DNA from: Meandrina meandrites
Taxonomy: Eukaryota; Cnidaria; Anthozoa; Scleractinia; Meandrinidae
Reading direction: 5' to 3'
DNA: 64,000 bases
NCBI GenBank assembly: GCA_963693305.1
Contig: OY855905.1
Location: 47,934,444 to 47,998,443 of the forward strand
The position numbers and the translations under genes are program-made. The notes under the pieces are model-generated. The model worked only from the letters and a program-made list of their open reading frames with translations. It was not told the DNA's origin and made no database searches. This document shows positions 63,100 to 64,000 of this stretch, piece by piece (the first letter of the stretch is position 1; each line of letters begins with the position of its first letter).

Positions 63100-63169
63100 G
63101 TTGGATATGAAGTGTTCATAACCAACTCGCGCTACGCGCTCGTTGGTTATTTATCACTTCATATCCAAC
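63100..63169. repeat. 70-bp double-stem hairpin
   Basis: GTTGGATATGAAGTG pairs with CACTTCATATCCAAC. Inside, ATAACCAAC pairs with GTTGGTTAT and GCGC/GCGC around the tip. Probably a short MITE or its solo end. Confidence 0.8.
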
Positions 63170-64000
63170 GCGGTCTCATGGAATAATTGTTAAATAGTAA
63201 CAATCAATAAATAAACGACACGTAATGCATGCAGAAGCGATGACGTTTTACAAAGGGTCTTAAATAATTTTTAGCAAATTTGTCAAAAAATTAAGGTAAA
63301 TAAATAAAAGTAGCTTCCTGTAAAATTTGTAATTAAACATTATTTCGAACAACTCAACGTCAACTTGTCATAAGAGTAGAGATTCCCTTTAAAAATATCG
63401 GAACTCCTCTTTCTTTCCTCCAAGTTTTAAGGATTTAGAATTGACTAGTCACGCGCGTGTTCCCCTCTAAAAAATTCACCATTAGCATTGCAAAACGCTC
63501 CAAAATGGCTGGCCACCAAAAACCGCATTCAGCAAGTACTTAAACAAATGCTCTAGATCTGTAGTTAATAAGGACCCCCTTTAACAGTCTCATTTTGTAG
63601 AACTTTGATCATCGTCGTGGACTCGACGAGGCGAGAGGGACTATCAAATGAAAAAATGGGGATGCTCGTCGTCTCGCTTAGTGGTGCATGTAAATTACGG
63701 ATTTTGGTTTCACTCAGGGTGTTCAGTACACAATGCTGCTATTTTTGTCTGTTAAGGTCTCGTTGCACATTACTACGACCTCAATTTATTCATGATGAAT
63801 CGCAGATAAAAATAATATAATAACCATGTATACAATTATACTTGAGAAAGGTTCACAACCACGCTAGTGTCTCTGTAGCGAGAAGCCAAAAAGGGCAAAA
63901 TTTCGGATTAGCAATAGAGTAGTGAGATCTGAGCTTCTGTACCATGACCGCTTTTTCATTGATTTCTGTCTTTATATTGAATATTTCAAAAAACTAACCC
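63170..64000. other. Gene-free right edge
   Basis: No recognisable gene or element. Confidence 0.35.

Overview
This window looks like nuclear DNA of a cnidarian, most likely a hexacoral (stony coral or sea anemone). It is AT-rich and intron-containing. It carries AIG1/GIMAP-type GTPase genes fused to Hedgehog-type HINT domains, a full-length Polinton/Maverick, and remnants of LINE, BEL/Pao and Penelope-like retroelements. Palindromic MITE-like elements and simple repeats are frequent. No rRNA, tRNA or CRISPR array was seen. The species call is inference.

Layout. 1-1714: a LINE ORF1-like gene (minus), a (TTACC)n array and a BEL/Pao tail. 2688-25355: host gene 1 (plus), five recognised exons. 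Its order is a stonustoxin/verrucotoxin-like helical segment, a 30-bp mini-exon, a GTPase exon and a terminal HINT exon; earlier exons may be missing. Its second intron holds a 16,041-bp Polinton (4994-21034) with identical 246-bp terminal inverted repeats and a 5-bp target duplication (CCTAG). 25356-50300 is repeat-dominated. It contains a 5-kb element with about 1.1-kb inverted arms, an intronless broken gene, Penelope and LINE fragments (one with a twin-priming inversion), palindromic MITEs, a 3.4-kb tandem array, a hairpin minisatellite and a 28-bp minisatellite. 50336-55391: host gene 2 (minus), a paralogue of the GTPase-HINT part of gene 1, facing it tail to tail. 55392-64000: mostly unannotatable DNA with several inverted-repeat elements.

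Polinton organisation. Small early-type genes lie at the left end. A virion module follows: two minus-strand genes including a penton candidate, a 588-aa C-terminally anchored protein, a coiled-coil membrane protein, a jelly-roll major capsid protein, the packaging ATPase and five small conserved proteins. The integrase comes next, and protein-primed DNA polymerase B reads inward from the right end. The two TIRs carry the same inward-facing promoter-like motif, so one duplicated promoter can drive the leftmost gene and PolB. The motif recurs before the next early genes, with the upstream stop codon embedded in it. PolB has two in-frame stops and a frameshift, whereas capsid, ATPase and integrase are open. 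No adenain-type protease was recognised. The copy therefore looks recent but unable to replicate alone, unless some homopolymer indels are assembly errors.

The most interesting signal is the pair of GTPase-HINT genes. The HINT domains keep the Hedgehog autoprocessing residues (catalytic Cys, T..H, second Cys) and the Hog-like C-terminus. They have His where Hedgehog has the Asp used for cholesterol transfer. The last ~260 bp of both genes are almost identical, which suggests gene conversion.
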